DNA from: Microbulbifer donghaiensis
Lineage (GTDB): Bacteria > Pseudomonadota > Gammaproteobacteria > Pseudomonadales > Cellvibrionaceae
DNA length: 64,000 bases
Direction: 5' to 3'
NCBI RefSeq assembly: GCF_900129095.1
Contig: NZ_FQVA01000001.1
Location: forward strand, 620,001-684,000
A model generated the notes under the pieces. It saw nothing but the letters and a program-made list of their open reading frames with translations. It did not search any database and was not told where the DNA came from. The position numbers were made by a program, and so were the translations under genes. Positions 54,802-63,563 of the stretch are shown here, one piece after another. Position 1 is the first letter of the stretch; each line of letters opens with the position of its first letter.

Positions 54802-54893
54802 AACCTCACCCGCAAAATCACTGCCTAACTCCAGATAAGCGTAGCAGCGCCCGGCGCCCTTTTCCTCCTCGGCGAATGCATTTTTGCGGCGCC

Positions 54894-55445
54894 TCAGCGC
54901 CCGGCGGCCAGCGTCTGAAAGCTATGGGATTCAGCCAGGGTCAGCTGCAGCTCGTACTTCTGCACAATCGCCATAAAGCGCTGTACGTAAATGCGGCCCA
55001 CCGGCGCGTAGGGGGGCATCCACTCGTCCGGGCCCTTGTCACCCTTGCTCTGGTTGCGGCCGTCGTCCACCAGCCACAAGTTGTCCGGATCCTCCGCAAA
55101 GCGGCGCTTGCGCTCGCGGCTCCAGTGGGCACCGCCGTGATCGTGGGCCCACTTCAGCGGCACTATGTGCTCCACATCCAGATCGGAGGCCTTGAAGTAG
55201 AAATTGCCGGTATAGGGATCCAGCCACAGTCCGGTGGACACCTTACAGCCGTCCGCGCGAGTGAAAGTTACCGGAGCCAGGGAATAGCGGACCAGCAGCT
55301 CGTGCCGGGTATCCTGGCAATCCCGGTCAAAATCGGACCAGCGCGGCAACCACTCCGCCCTGTCGTAGGAACCCGCCACAGCCGGAACGCCGACGAGCAG
55401 GAGCGAAAGCAAAATAACCCGTGCGATTATTGATCGAATACACAT
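54894..55445 (-). CDS. Secreted HNH endonuclease family protein
   Basis: A 183-residue protein with a signal peptide (ILLSLLLVGVPAVA) and a DUF1524/HNH-like nuclease core. The central DVEHIVPLKWAHDHGG has the HNH beta-beta-alpha metal start (EH.V), followed by DNLWLVDDGRNQSKGDKGPDEW with the NLxLV...N..K pattern of the family. The signal indicates an extracellular or periplasmic nuclease, possibly for DNA nutrition or defence. The start at ATG 55445 fits the signal. Confidence 0.82.
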   Translation of the reverse strand: MCIRSIIARVILLSLLLVGVPAVAGSYDRAEWLPRWSDFDRDCQDTRHELLVRYSLAPVTFTRADGCKVSTGLWLDPYTGNFYFKASDLDVEHIVPLKWAHDHGGAHWSRERKRRFAEDPDNLWLVDDGRNQSKGDKGPDEWMPPYAPVGRIYVQRFMAIVQKYELQLTLAESHSFQTLAAGR

Positions 55446-55573
55446 ACGACAACTACCAATCAACGATTGGCACAATCGTACACAATACTATTCGTACGAA
55501 ATATCGATCAATTCACTGTGCGGGAAAGCCGCAGTCAATTAGTCGCCGCGGCGTGCATAGTAAAAGGGAAAAG

Positions 55574-56266
55574 TTACTCGAAGACGCGCTCGCGCTTTTC
55601 CAGTACCGCCGCCACGGCGGCTGACCAAAGCGCGTACCCTTTGTCATTGAGGTGCAGGCCATCGGCGAGAAAGACATCCGTCATTGGCCTGCCATTGTCC
55701 AGCAGTGCGCTGGCCACATCGATATAGAAATAACCATCGCGTTCGGCGCACAGCTTTTCGAACATCTGATTGGCCTGCTCCATTTTTGGCCACAGTGACC
55801 AGCGCGCGAGGCTGGGCTTGATGGAAATAAAGTAAATGCGCAGATCCGGCTGTCGCTCGCGCAGCTTGTCGCTCAGCGCCAGAAACTTATCCAAAACCTG
55901 CTGTGGCTCGAGGCCCTGGGCGATATCGTTGTCACCCTCATAGATGGCGACCGCCCGCGGCCGATACTTGGAAATCAACGGCTCGGAGTAATACAGCAGG
56001 TCGTTCATATTGCTGCCGCCGAATCCGCGCGGAATGACCCGGATGCCCGGCATATCGCGCTGCATGCGCGGGTGCCACATGCGGATACTGGAGCTGCCGG
56101 TCACCACCACCCCACCCGGAACCACGGGACGCCGGGCATCCAGCAGTGCGAAATGTGCTACCTCCTGCTGGAATCTGAGCGGGTCGGCATAGTCCACCAC
56201 TGGAGCGGCCGCCACTTCGACACTGAACAGCAGGATTGCTCCAATCAGGGCGAAAACTTTCCTCAT
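55574..56266 (-). CDS. Exported SGNH/GDSL-type hydrolase
   Basis: The 230-residue protein has a signal peptide (LIGAILLFSVEVAAA) and the SGNH blocks: VTGSSSIRMWH (block I serine), GFGGSNMNDLL (block II), EGDNDIA (block III Asn), and DGLHLNDKGY (block V Asp/His). ATG 56266. These enzymes hydrolyse esters, often acetyl groups on polysaccharides or lipids. No partner enzyme is adjacent. Confidence 0.9.
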   Translation of the reverse strand: MRKVFALIGAILLFSVEVAAAPVVDYADPLRFQQEVAHFALLDARRPVVPGGVVVTGSSSIRMWHPRMQRDMPGIRVIPRGFGGSNMNDLLYYSEPLISKYRPRAVAIYEGDNDIAQGLEPQQVLDKFLALSDKLRERQPDLRIYFISIKPSLARWSLWPKMEQANQMFEKLCAERDGYFYIDVASALLDNGRPMTDVFLADGLHLNDKGYALWSAAVAAVLEKRERVFE

Positions 56267-56380
56267 GCGCGGGGGCTTCCTTCTTTTATTCTTCCAGCAA
56301 ACTGTGTTCCCGCCGCTGAAACAGCGGGTCAGCCGCAGGTTATCATCAGTAGCCAGTAGCTGCCCAACTCTATTTCCAGC

Positions 56381-56396
56381 CCGGGCTTCCGCCCGG
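56381..56396 (-). terminator. Hairpin after the RND permease gene
   Basis: CCGGGC-TTCC-GCCCGG is a perfect 6-bp stem with a tetraloop, 24 bases beyond the RND gene's stop on the minus strand. No real T-run follows. Confidence 0.35.
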
Positions 56397-56420
56397 ATCG
56401 GCGTGCAGAAACCTGCGCTG

Positions 56421-59400
56421 TTATGCGGGTTCAGCCAATTCCTGTCGGTTTTCCCCCTCTTGCCGGACATGCTGCGCCGATTCCACCTCGTCCGCCCGGA
56501 CCTTGTGGAAAATCGCGTAGAACACCGGCACCGCGATCAGGGTCAGCACGGTGGCAAAGCCGAGACCACCCATGATGGTCACCGCCATATCCGCGAAGAA
56601 GGCATCGAACAGCAGCGGTGACATACCCAGTATCGTGGTTACCGCCGCGAGGAACACCGGGCGCAGACGGCTGACACTGGCCCGCCGGATCGCGGTCAGA
56701 CGCGGCAGGCCCGCGTGGGTCTGCACTTCAATTTCGTCTACCAGCACCACCGCATTCTTGATCAGCATGCCGGACAGGCTGAGCACCCCCAACAGCGACA
56801 TAAAGCCAAACGGCAGGCCAGAAATCAGCAGACCGACCACTACCCCCACCAGCGACATGGGCACCACCAGCCAGATTATTACTGGCTCCTTGACGGTACC
56901 AAACAGCAGCACCGAAATCAGGATCATGATCAGGAAGCCGAGCGGCAAGCCCTTGCCCAGCGACTTCTGCGCGTCTGAGGAGCGCTCGAATTCCCCGCCG
57001 AATTCCAGCCGGTAGCCGGGCGGCAGCGACAGCTGCTCCGCTTCCGTGCGAAGGCTCGCAAAGGCTGCTATCGCCGTCACGCCCTCTGGCGCATCGCCGC
57101 TGATGGTGACGGTAGGGACGCGGTTGCGGCGCTGGATCAGCCCCTCTTCCGCCGTGGTTTCGAACGATTCCACCAACTGCCCGGCCGGGATATAACCGCG
57201 CTCATTCGGACTCCACACCAGGCGATCCTGCAGGGAGCCCACCTGATTGCGGTCACGCTCTGGCAGGCGCGCGACTATCGGGATGATCCGATCGCCGCTC
57301 TCGAAACTTCCAACGCGGTAGCCGGCAGTGGCGAATTGCAGTGTGCGGCTGATATCGGCCCCGGTCACTCCCGCCACCCGCGCCCGCTCGTCGTCGAGGC
57401 GTGCCAGGATGGTCGGCTCCCGCGTGCGCCAGTCCTGGCGAATATCCTCCAACCCCTTCTTGCGGAACACATCCTCCACATTACCGGCCACGGCGCGCAG
57501 CGTATTGAAGTCCGGACCGGAAATCCGCACCTCCACATCCGCGCCCCCGCCGGGACCAAACACCAGCCGCTTGAAGGTAATCAGCGCCTCCGGGTGCGCA
57601 TTGCGTAATTCCGTTTTCGCGCGCTCAATCAGAGCCGCGATCTGTTCGCGGTTTTCCGTGCGCACGATCAACTGGCCGTAAGCGGGGTTCGGCGGCTCTG
57701 GCGCATAGGTCAGCATAAAGCGGTCGGCACCGCGCCCGGCCACCGCAGTCACCGACACCACCTCTTCCTGCGCCTGCATGAATGCCGTCGCCTGCTGCAG
57801 GGCACTCTCGGTCCGGTGAATGTCGCTGCCCTGCGGCAGGAAATAATTTACGTAAAAGAGTGGCGCATTGGAGTTAGGGAAAAAACCCTGTTTCACGAAA
57901 CCAAAGCCAAAGTAACTGAGCAAGGTCACCACTACCAGCAAGGCAACCGTGCGGCCGCGGTGCTGAAGCGCACCGGAAAGCGCGCGCCCATACATGCGAT
58001 AAAAACGCCCACCGTAGGGATCCTCGGCGCCCGCATCTTTTCCAGGTTTGAACAAGTGATAGCCAAGGTACGGCGTTATAGTAATCGCCAGCACCCAGCT
58101 CAGCAGCAGGGAGATACCGATCACCGCGAATAGCGAGAAGAGGAATTCACCGGTGGCATCGCTGGACAGGCCAATGCCCGAGAACGCCATAATGCCGATA
58201 ATGGTTGCGCCCAGCAGCGGCCAGAAAGTCTGGCGCACCACGCGGCCGGCGGCACTCTGCGGTGACTCTTTTTTCTGCACCCCCATCAGCATACCCTCGG
58301 CGACCACGATGGCGTTATCCACCAGCATACCCATCGCAATGATCAAGGCCCCGAGGGAGATGCGCTGCAGGCTGAGACCGAACAGGTTCATGATCAGTAC
58401 CGTGCCCAATACGGTAAGGGCAAGCACAGTGCCGACGACTACCCCGGAACGCCAGCCCATAAACACGCACAGCACCAGGGTTACGATGATCACCGAGGAG
58501 ATCAGGTTGAACAGGAAGCCGTCGACACTCTCCTCGACCACGCGATGCTGTTCGTAGACCGGATGTATCTCGATACCGAGCGGCAAGCCCTGCTCGAGCT
58601 GGGCGAGCTTTTGCTCCACCGCCTCTCCCACATCGACGATATTGGTGTTCTGCGCCCCGGCGACGCCGAGCAGAATGGCCGGCTTGCCATTGTAGCGGGC
58701 GATAAAATCGGGGTTGTCATCGTAACCGAGGGAGACGCTGGCAATATCCCGCACCGCCAGCATCGAAGTGGAACCCGGCACCCCCACCAGAATATTGCGG
58801 ATCGATTCCAGGTCACTGGCCTGATTGTCGACCACGATGCGGGTGCGGAGGTCGCGGCCTTCGATTTCGGCCACTGGCTGAGTGCTACTCTCCGACTGCA
58901 GCACCTGCGCCAGGTCGTCGAGTGAGAATCCGAAGTGCGCAAGGCGCGCTTCGTCGATATCGAGATAGGCAACCTCATTGATAACCCCGGAACGCGATAC
59001 CTTGGCCACACCCTCCACGGTGAGCAGCTCGCGGCGAATCACCTTGGTAATCTCGCGCACCTCCGTCGGCGAGAATCCCTCACCGGTCACCGCATAGTAG
59101 ATACCGAAAACCTCGCCGAAATCGTCATTGACCAAAGGCTCGCCGGCACCGCGCGGCAGCTGTACCTGGGCATCGCGCACCTTGCGGCGCAGCTCGTCCC
59201 AGACCTGCGGCAGTTCAGCGGAAGCGTACTGATCCTCAATTTCCACACGGATTTCGGACATGCCCGGACGGGATGTAGAAGTAATGCGCTTCAGCTGCCC
59301 CATCTGCTGGATGGCGACCTCGAGTTTTTCGGTAACTTCCTCCTCTACCTGCCGCGCACTGGCGCCCGGGTAGGCAGTAAATACACGGGCCTGCTTGATG

Positions 59401-59522
59401 GTAAAGGCTGGATCCTCGAGGCGGCCGATATCTGCCACCCCCCACAATCCCCCAACCAGGCAGATCAGCATCAACAGCCAGCTGTAAACGGGCCGCTGGA
59501 TAAATACATCAGAAATCTTCAC
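56421..59522 (-). CDS. RND family efflux pump permease
   Basis: A 1033-residue inner-membrane transporter with twelve predicted helices and two large periplasmic loops. It starts at a GTG with GGGGA six bases upstream. Landmarks are the start FIQRPVYSWLLML, the two aspartates of the proton relay region near the GMLVDNAIVVAEG helix, and the C-terminal RASVSRLRPVFLAAVTTI. Forms a pump with the adaptor upstream. No outer-membrane factor is encoded here, so it must recruit a TolC-like protein encoded elsewhere. Drug class unknown. Confidence 0.95.
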   Translation of the reverse strand: MKISDVFIQRPVYSWLLMLICLVGGLWGVADIGRLEDPAFTIKQARVFTAYPGASARQVEEEVTEKLEVAIQQMGQLKRITSTSRPGMSEIRVEIEDQYASAELPQVWDELRRKVRDAQVQLPRGAGEPLVNDDFGEVFGIYYAVTGEGFSPTEVREITKVIRRELLTVEGVAKVSRSGVINEVAYLDIDEARLAHFGFSLDDLAQVLQSESSTQPVAEIEGRDLRTRIVVDNQASDLESIRNILVGVPGSTSMLAVRDIASVSLGYDDNPDFIARYNGKPAILLGVAGAQNTNIVDVGEAVEQKLAQLEQGLPLGIEIHPVYEQHRVVEESVDGFLFNLISSVIIVTLVLCVFMGWRSGVVVGTVLALTVLGTVLIMNLFGLSLQRISLGALIIAMGMLVDNAIVVAEGMLMGVQKKESPQSAAGRVVRQTFWPLLGATIIGIMAFSGIGLSSDATGEFLFSLFAVIGISLLLSWVLAITITPYLGYHLFKPGKDAGAEDPYGGRFYRMYGRALSGALQHRGRTVALLVVVTLLSYFGFGFVKQGFFPNSNAPLFYVNYFLPQGSDIHRTESALQQATAFMQAQEEVVSVTAVAGRGADRFMLTYAPEPPNPAYGQLIVRTENREQIAALIERAKTELRNAHPEALITFKRLVFGPGGGADVEVRISGPDFNTLRAVAGNVEDVFRKKGLEDIRQDWRTREPTILARLDDERARVAGVTGADISRTLQFATAGYRVGSFESGDRIIPIVARLPERDRNQVGSLQDRLVWSPNERGYIPAGQLVESFETTAEEGLIQRRNRVPTVTISGDAPEGVTAIAAFASLRTEAEQLSLPPGYRLEFGGEFERSSDAQKSLGKGLPLGFLIMILISVLLFGTVKEPVIIWLVVPMSLVGVVVGLLISGLPFGFMSLLGVLSLSGMLIKNAVVLVDEIEVQTHAGLPRLTAIRRASVSRLRPVFLAAVTTILGMSPLLFDAFFADMAVTIMGGLGFATVLTLIAVPVFYAIFHKVRADEVESAQHVRQEGENRQELAEPA

Positions 59523-59568
59523 AACACTTCCCCACCTTTGTCAGTGGCCGACAGATTTACTGCGAGGC

Positions 59569-60630
59569 TTACTGCGCGTAGTTGCGCACTTTGGCCCCTT
59601 CATAGAGGTGCTGACCACCGGCGGCTACCAGCTTCATCGACGGTTCCACGCCCGCGGTAATCTCCACCACGTCGCCATTGGTGCGCCCCAACTCAACCGG
59701 GGTTTTCGATACCGACTGGTCGTCGCGGATCAGCCAGATGAAAGGCGAACCGTCTGCGCTGTTCTGCACCGCGGACAGCGGCACCCACAGCTCGCCCCGG
59801 GCCTGGTTGAGAGTCAGGTTCACCCGGGCGGTCATGCCCGGCAGTATCTGCACATTTTCCGGCCGCGGCATACCCAGCTCGACGATATAGGTTTGGGTGA
59901 CGCTATCCGCCTCCGCCTGATGTTCGCGGTACTCCAGCGGAAACTCCCGTCCCGGCAGGAACTCAAAGGCCGCGGTAATGGCGCCCACTCGCTCCCGATT
60001 CGCCGTGGCCAGCAGTTTTTCCGGCACAGAAACCTGGATACGTACTTCCGACACATTCTGCAGGCGGACTATGCCCTGCCCCGGCTGTACATTGGTGTAG
60101 TTCTCCACCAGCTTGCGCGTCACCAGCGCATCGAAGGGGGCCTGCAGTTTTGTGTAAGCCAGATCCTGCTGGGCCTTCTCCAGCGTTACTTTCGCGAGAT
60201 CGTAGTTGGTCTCGGTTTCGTCCAGCTGTTGCTGCGAAATCACATTGCGATCCGCCAGGGAGCGCTGGCGGGCAAGCGTTTTTTCCAGCAGCCCGAGATT
60301 AACGCGGGCCTCTTTAACCCGGCGAAGAAAGTCGCGGTCGTCCAGGGTCGCGATCAACTTGCCCTTGGGAATAATCTCTCCTTCGCGAAACTGCAGTTGA
60401 TCCAGTTTTCCGCCCACCTGAAACGACAGGTCCACGGTCTGTACCGCCTTGACCCGCCCGGCAAACTGGCGCCGGCTGCTCTCTCTATCGCTGGAAACAG
60501 TAGCGACTTTTACCGGCCATAAGCGCTCGGCCTGCTGTGCGTCGTCGCCGGAATCGGAGCAACCCACAAGGGCCGCCGCGGCCGCCAGCAGCAAAGCCAA
60601 TGGGAAATGGACATTACCGGACAATTTCAT
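59569..60630 (-). CDS. RND efflux periplasmic adaptor (membrane fusion protein)
   Basis: A 353-residue lipoprotein (lipobox LVGC) of the HlyD/AcrA adaptor family. It has the lipoyl-like half-motif VDLSFQVGGKLDQL and its second half LQAPFDALVTRKLVE, a helical hairpin between (LGLLEKTLARQRSLADRNVISQQQLDE), and beta-barrel strands after. ATG 60630. It bridges the RND permease and an outer-membrane channel. It is 46 bp before the permease gene. Confidence 0.94.
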   Translation of the reverse strand: MKLSGNVHFPLALLLAAAAALVGCSDSGDDAQQAERLWPVKVATVSSDRESSRRQFAGRVKAVQTVDLSFQVGGKLDQLQFREGEIIPKGKLIATLDDRDFLRRVKEARVNLGLLEKTLARQRSLADRNVISQQQLDETETNYDLAKVTLEKAQQDLAYTKLQAPFDALVTRKLVENYTNVQPGQGIVRLQNVSEVRIQVSVPEKLLATANRERVGAITAAFEFLPGREFPLEYREHQAEADSVTQTYIVELGMPRPENVQILPGMTARVNLTLNQARGELWVPLSAVQNSADGSPFIWLIRDDQSVSKTPVELGRTNGDVVEITAGVEPSMKLVAAGGQHLYEGAKVRNYAQ

Positions 60631-60681
60631 ATTCAGTACCCAGAAACTCGAGTTGGGGATTACAGGGGTCAACAAGCAGAA

Positions 60682-61218
60682 TCAGTCGAGGTCGGCCGCC
60701 AGCTTCAGCAGGCGTTTGTGCAGGCGCTCGAAAATGGGGTCATCGGAATCCATCACCCCGAGTACGCGCCCGAGAAACAGGCCGCGGGCGGCTGACAGCA
60801 GCAACAGAGCCATTTCCGGGTCACTGCAGTTATTCAATAACTCGCTGCGGACCTTGGCCTCTTTGGACTTGATCGGCTCCAGCAGCGCCGGATCTTCAGC
60901 CACCGCAGCGATCAGGGCGCGCGGCAGGCTCTCCTCGTCCTCCATCAGCGCAAACATTGAGTGAATACGGGATGCCAGTGGTCCGCCGGTTTCGCCACCG
61001 CTGGCGGCATACTCCGCTGCCAATTCCGCCTCGCAGCCGATTGCCGATTCCAGCATCGCCTGCAGCAGCGCCTGCTTGGTGCGAAAGTGGTGCAGCAGCC
61101 CGCCCTTACTGAGGCCGCACTGCGCCGCCACCGCATCCAGGGTGAGCTTGCGTGCGCCCTTCTCCCGCACCACTTCTTCTGCGGCGCGAATAATGGCCTC
61201 TTTATCGATCTTGGACAT
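60682..61218 (-). CDS. TetR family repressor of the efflux operon
   Basis: The 178-residue regulator has an N-terminal helix-turn-helix (KEAIIRAAEEVVREKGARKLTLD..., with LSKGGLLHHFRTKQALLQAM) and a ligand-binding C-terminal domain. It is the first gene of a three-gene operon with the adaptor (51-bp gap) and the permease. It likely represses its own promoter, where a partial palindrome is present, until a toxic compound binds. Confidence 0.93.
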   Translation of the reverse strand: MSKIDKEAIIRAAEEVVREKGARKLTLDAVAAQCGLSKGGLLHHFRTKQALLQAMLESAIGCEAELAAEYAASGGETGGPLASRIHSMFALMEDEESLPRALIAAVAEDPALLEPIKSKEAKVRSELLNNCSDPEMALLLLSAARGLFLGRVLGVMDSDDPIFERLHKRLLKLAADLD

Positions 61219-61248
61219 GTGACCTCCCGGACACCTCTGGTCAAAACC

Positions 61249-61265
61249 AACCAACTGGACGGTAT
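61249..61265. promoter_or_regulatory. Candidate TetR operator
   Basis: AACCAACTGGACGGTAT has an imperfect inverted ACC...GGT arrangement and sits 31 bp upstream of the tetR ATG. It resembles degenerate TetR-family operators of the ACCGNCC.GGT type, but only 4 of 7 half-site positions pair. Confidence 0.35.
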
Positions 61266-61467
61266 GTTATCAGCGCAATGGGGGACGTCAAGCGGGCGCC
61301 GCCTCGCGCAGCACACTATTCTGCGGAAACGTATCTGTGCGGCGCAGAGACGCCATTCCGCTGCGGGGCCTTCTATCGCGCCCCGAGACGGGTACACTCG
61401 CATCGCCGCAGAAGCCTGCGGCACCTCAGAAGAACGTCGAACAGCCGGCAACAGACAGGAGTCACCT

Positions 61468-61848
61468 ATGTCAGAACAACCTTGCCCCTGTGGCTCGGGC
61501 AAACCATTGGCCGCCTGCTGCGGGCTCTACCTGTCCGGCCAGGCCTATCCCAATACGGCTGAAGCGCTGATGCGCAGCCGCTTTGCGGCCTTCGCCAGCG
61601 GCAACCTGGCCTATCTGCGCAAGACGTGGGATCCGGACACCTGCCCGGAACTGGACAGTGATGACCTGCAGACCCAGTGGACCCGACTGGAAGTCATCAA
61701 GAGCAAGCAGGGACTGAAAAGGTCGATCGTGGAGTTTAAGGCGTGGTACCTGGAGAACGACGTCGAACACGAGATGCACGAGATCTCGCTGTTCAAGCCG
61801 CACAAGAAACGCTGGGTCTATGTCGGACCACTGACCGGCTGGCCGTGA
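61468..61848 (+). CDS. ychJ: YchJ family (UPF0225) protein
   Basis: This 126-residue protein begins with the SEC-C-like zinc motif CPCGSGKPLAACCG (residues 6-19), then AEALMRSRFAAFASGN and the C-terminal NTF2-like fold typical of YchJ. ATG 61468 has AGGAG seven bases upstream. Function is unknown. It stands 8 bp before the pseudouridine synthase gene. Confidence 0.92.
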   Translation: MSEQPCPCGSGKPLAACCGLYLSGQAYPNTAEALMRSRFAAFASGNLAYLRKTWDPDTCPELDSDDLQTQWTRLEVIKSKQGLKRSIVEFKAWYLENDVEHEMHEISLFKPHKKRWVYVGPLTGWP

Positions 61849-61855
61849 GATAACC

Positions 61856-62584
61856 ATGCAGCCGGAACTTATTTATGAAGACGACCACCTCATTGCCGCC
61901 TACAAGCCCGAAGGCTGGCTGGTACACCGCTCCGAGATCGACCGTCACGAGGAGCGCATACTGCTGCAGTACCTGCGCGACCTGGTCGGCTGTCACCTGT
62001 ACCCGATCCACCGTCTCGACAAACCCACCTCCGGCGTCATCGTCTTCGGCAAGAGTGGCGACATCGCCGCACAGGTGCAGGCCCAACTGGAAAGCGACGA
62101 CTCGGTGAAGAAATACATCGCCATCTGCCGAGGCTACTGTCCGGAGGAAGGCGAGATTGATTACCCCCTGCCACCGGTCGCCGACTTCAAACACCAGCGC
62201 AGGCGTCCCAGGGCCGACCTGCCCCGCCAGGCCGCGGTTACGCTGTTCCGCAGGCTCGGCACCGTCGAACTGCCCTATGCCGTCGATCGCTATCCGAGCA
62301 GTCGCTACTCCCTGGTGGAGATTCAGTTGAAGACCGGCCGCCGCCACCAGATTCGCCGCCACTTCAAACATATCCACCACCCGCTGATCGGCTGCCCCAA
62401 ATACGGCAAGTCGACGCACAACCGATTTTTTGCCGAGCAATACCACTGCGGCAGGCTACTTCTCCACGCCCTGCAGCTGGAACTGGATCACCCGGTGACC
62501 GGTAAGCGGCTGCACCTGGTCGCACCACCGCGGGGATGCCTGTTATCGCTGATAGAGAAATTCGGCTGGCAGCTGCCCGATTAA
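61856..62584 (+). CDS. truC: TruC-type tRNA pseudouridine synthase
   Basis: A protein of 242 residues of the RluA/TruC group, which in E. coli isomerises uridine 65 in tRNA. The catalytic motif is HRLDKPTSGVIVFGK with the aspartate of RLD; the family C-terminal part has GRRHQIRRHFKHIHHPL, NRF and HALQLELDHP. It follows ychJ by 8 bp. TruC and RluA share motifs; length and the absence of an S4 domain point to TruC. Confidence 0.9.
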   Translation: MQPELIYEDDHLIAAYKPEGWLVHRSEIDRHEERILLQYLRDLVGCHLYPIHRLDKPTSGVIVFGKSGDIAAQVQAQLESDDSVKKYIAICRGYCPEEGEIDYPLPPVADFKHQRRRPRADLPRQAAVTLFRRLGTVELPYAVDRYPSSRYSLVEIQLKTGRRHQIRRHFKHIHHPLIGCPKYGKSTHNRFFAEQYHCGRLLLHALQLELDHPVTGKRLHLVAPPRGCLLSLIEKFGWQLPD

Positions 62585-63032
62585 ACGGCTAACCGTCGGC
62601 GGCGCACGACCGGTTAGTCCCTCTGTTCATTTGGCATTGCTCCGCAGTTGCTACTGCGATCCGCTGGAGCCAAGCGACGCCATTGTCTAGGCTTTATACA
62701 TCTATGCGCCAATCAGAAGGCTGCCGCCGAGCCGCGCCAGTCATCCGCGTGCGGCCACTGAGCGGACAGGGATGCCCGAAGTTTACTCACCGCTGTGTGG
62801 AGGCTCCCTTGTCGTCGCCCAGTTGGAACGAAATCATCGTCCGGCCGACATCCTTCGGCTCCCCACTCGTCTCTGCTGCGATCAGCCTGCCGCCGTCTCC
62901 CGATGCAGGTGTTGCATCGCTCGTGACAAACCGGGTGTTCGCGGCTGACCACCACGGCTGCATCGCTATCACCCGCGCTCCAGGGGCAGTCATTTCAACC
63001 AAATCCCTGCCTGCAACACCCAGGAATCGCGA
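62585..63032. other. 448-bp intergenic stretch, no gene supported
   Basis: Between the pseudouridine synthase and the first DUF1810 gene. Frames are open on both strands but lack a ribosome site and overlap each other. A protein-like stretch on the minus strand (around 62790-63000) matches no family I know. I see no tRNA, palindrome or repeat here. Confidence 0.5.
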
Positions 63033-63467
63033 ATGAACGATCCCTTTAACCTTCAGCGCTTCCTCGACGCACAGAGCGAAAAATACGAAACTGCACTGGC
63101 AGAGCTCACTGCCGGGCACGAATACTCGCACTGGATATGGTATGTATTTCCGCAGATCGCCGGGCTGAGGGACAGCGATATGGCCCTGCGCTACGCGATT
63201 ACCGGGCTGGAGGAAGCCAGGGCCTACCTCGCACATCCGATTCTCGGCGAGCGCCTGAAGGAGTGCTGCCAGATATTGCTGCAACTGGAAGGGATGACGG
63301 CCTACGATATTTTCGATGGCCCGGATGACATGAAGGTCAGATCATCGATGACCCTGTTTTCCGCAGTGGAAGGTGGGCACACAACGTTCAATGAAGTGCT
63401 GGAAAAGTACTTCCAGGGCAAGGTGGATGCGCGGACACTGGAGATTCTGGAGAGTCAGAAACAGTGA
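63033..63467 (+). CDS. DUF1810 family protein, first of a tandem pair
   Basis: A 144-residue DUF1810 protein: NDPFNLQRFLDAQ, HWIWYVFPQIAGL, YAITGLEEARAYLAHP and SSMTLF are the family landmarks. The structure-based function is unknown. ATG 63033. A close paralogue begins 96 bp downstream on the same strand. Confidence 0.88.
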   Translation: MNDPFNLQRFLDAQSEKYETALAELTAGHEYSHWIWYVFPQIAGLRDSDMALRYAITGLEEARAYLAHPILGERLKECCQILLQLEGMTAYDIFDGPDDMKVRSSMTLFSAVEGGHTTFNEVLEKYFQGKVDARTLEILESQKQ

Positions 63468-63563
63468 TACCTATATAGTCGCCCCGCCCATCCCGCGGAG
63501 CGACTTTGCATGAAGTGCGGCACCCAATTAACCGGCAAATTCGTGGCAATACCAGGACTTGAA

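Noticed and set aside
62787-63000. Minus-strand open frame with protein-like composition before DUF1810
   Set aside because: No ribosome site, no recognised family, and the frame runs on as a shadow of the DUF1810 gene.
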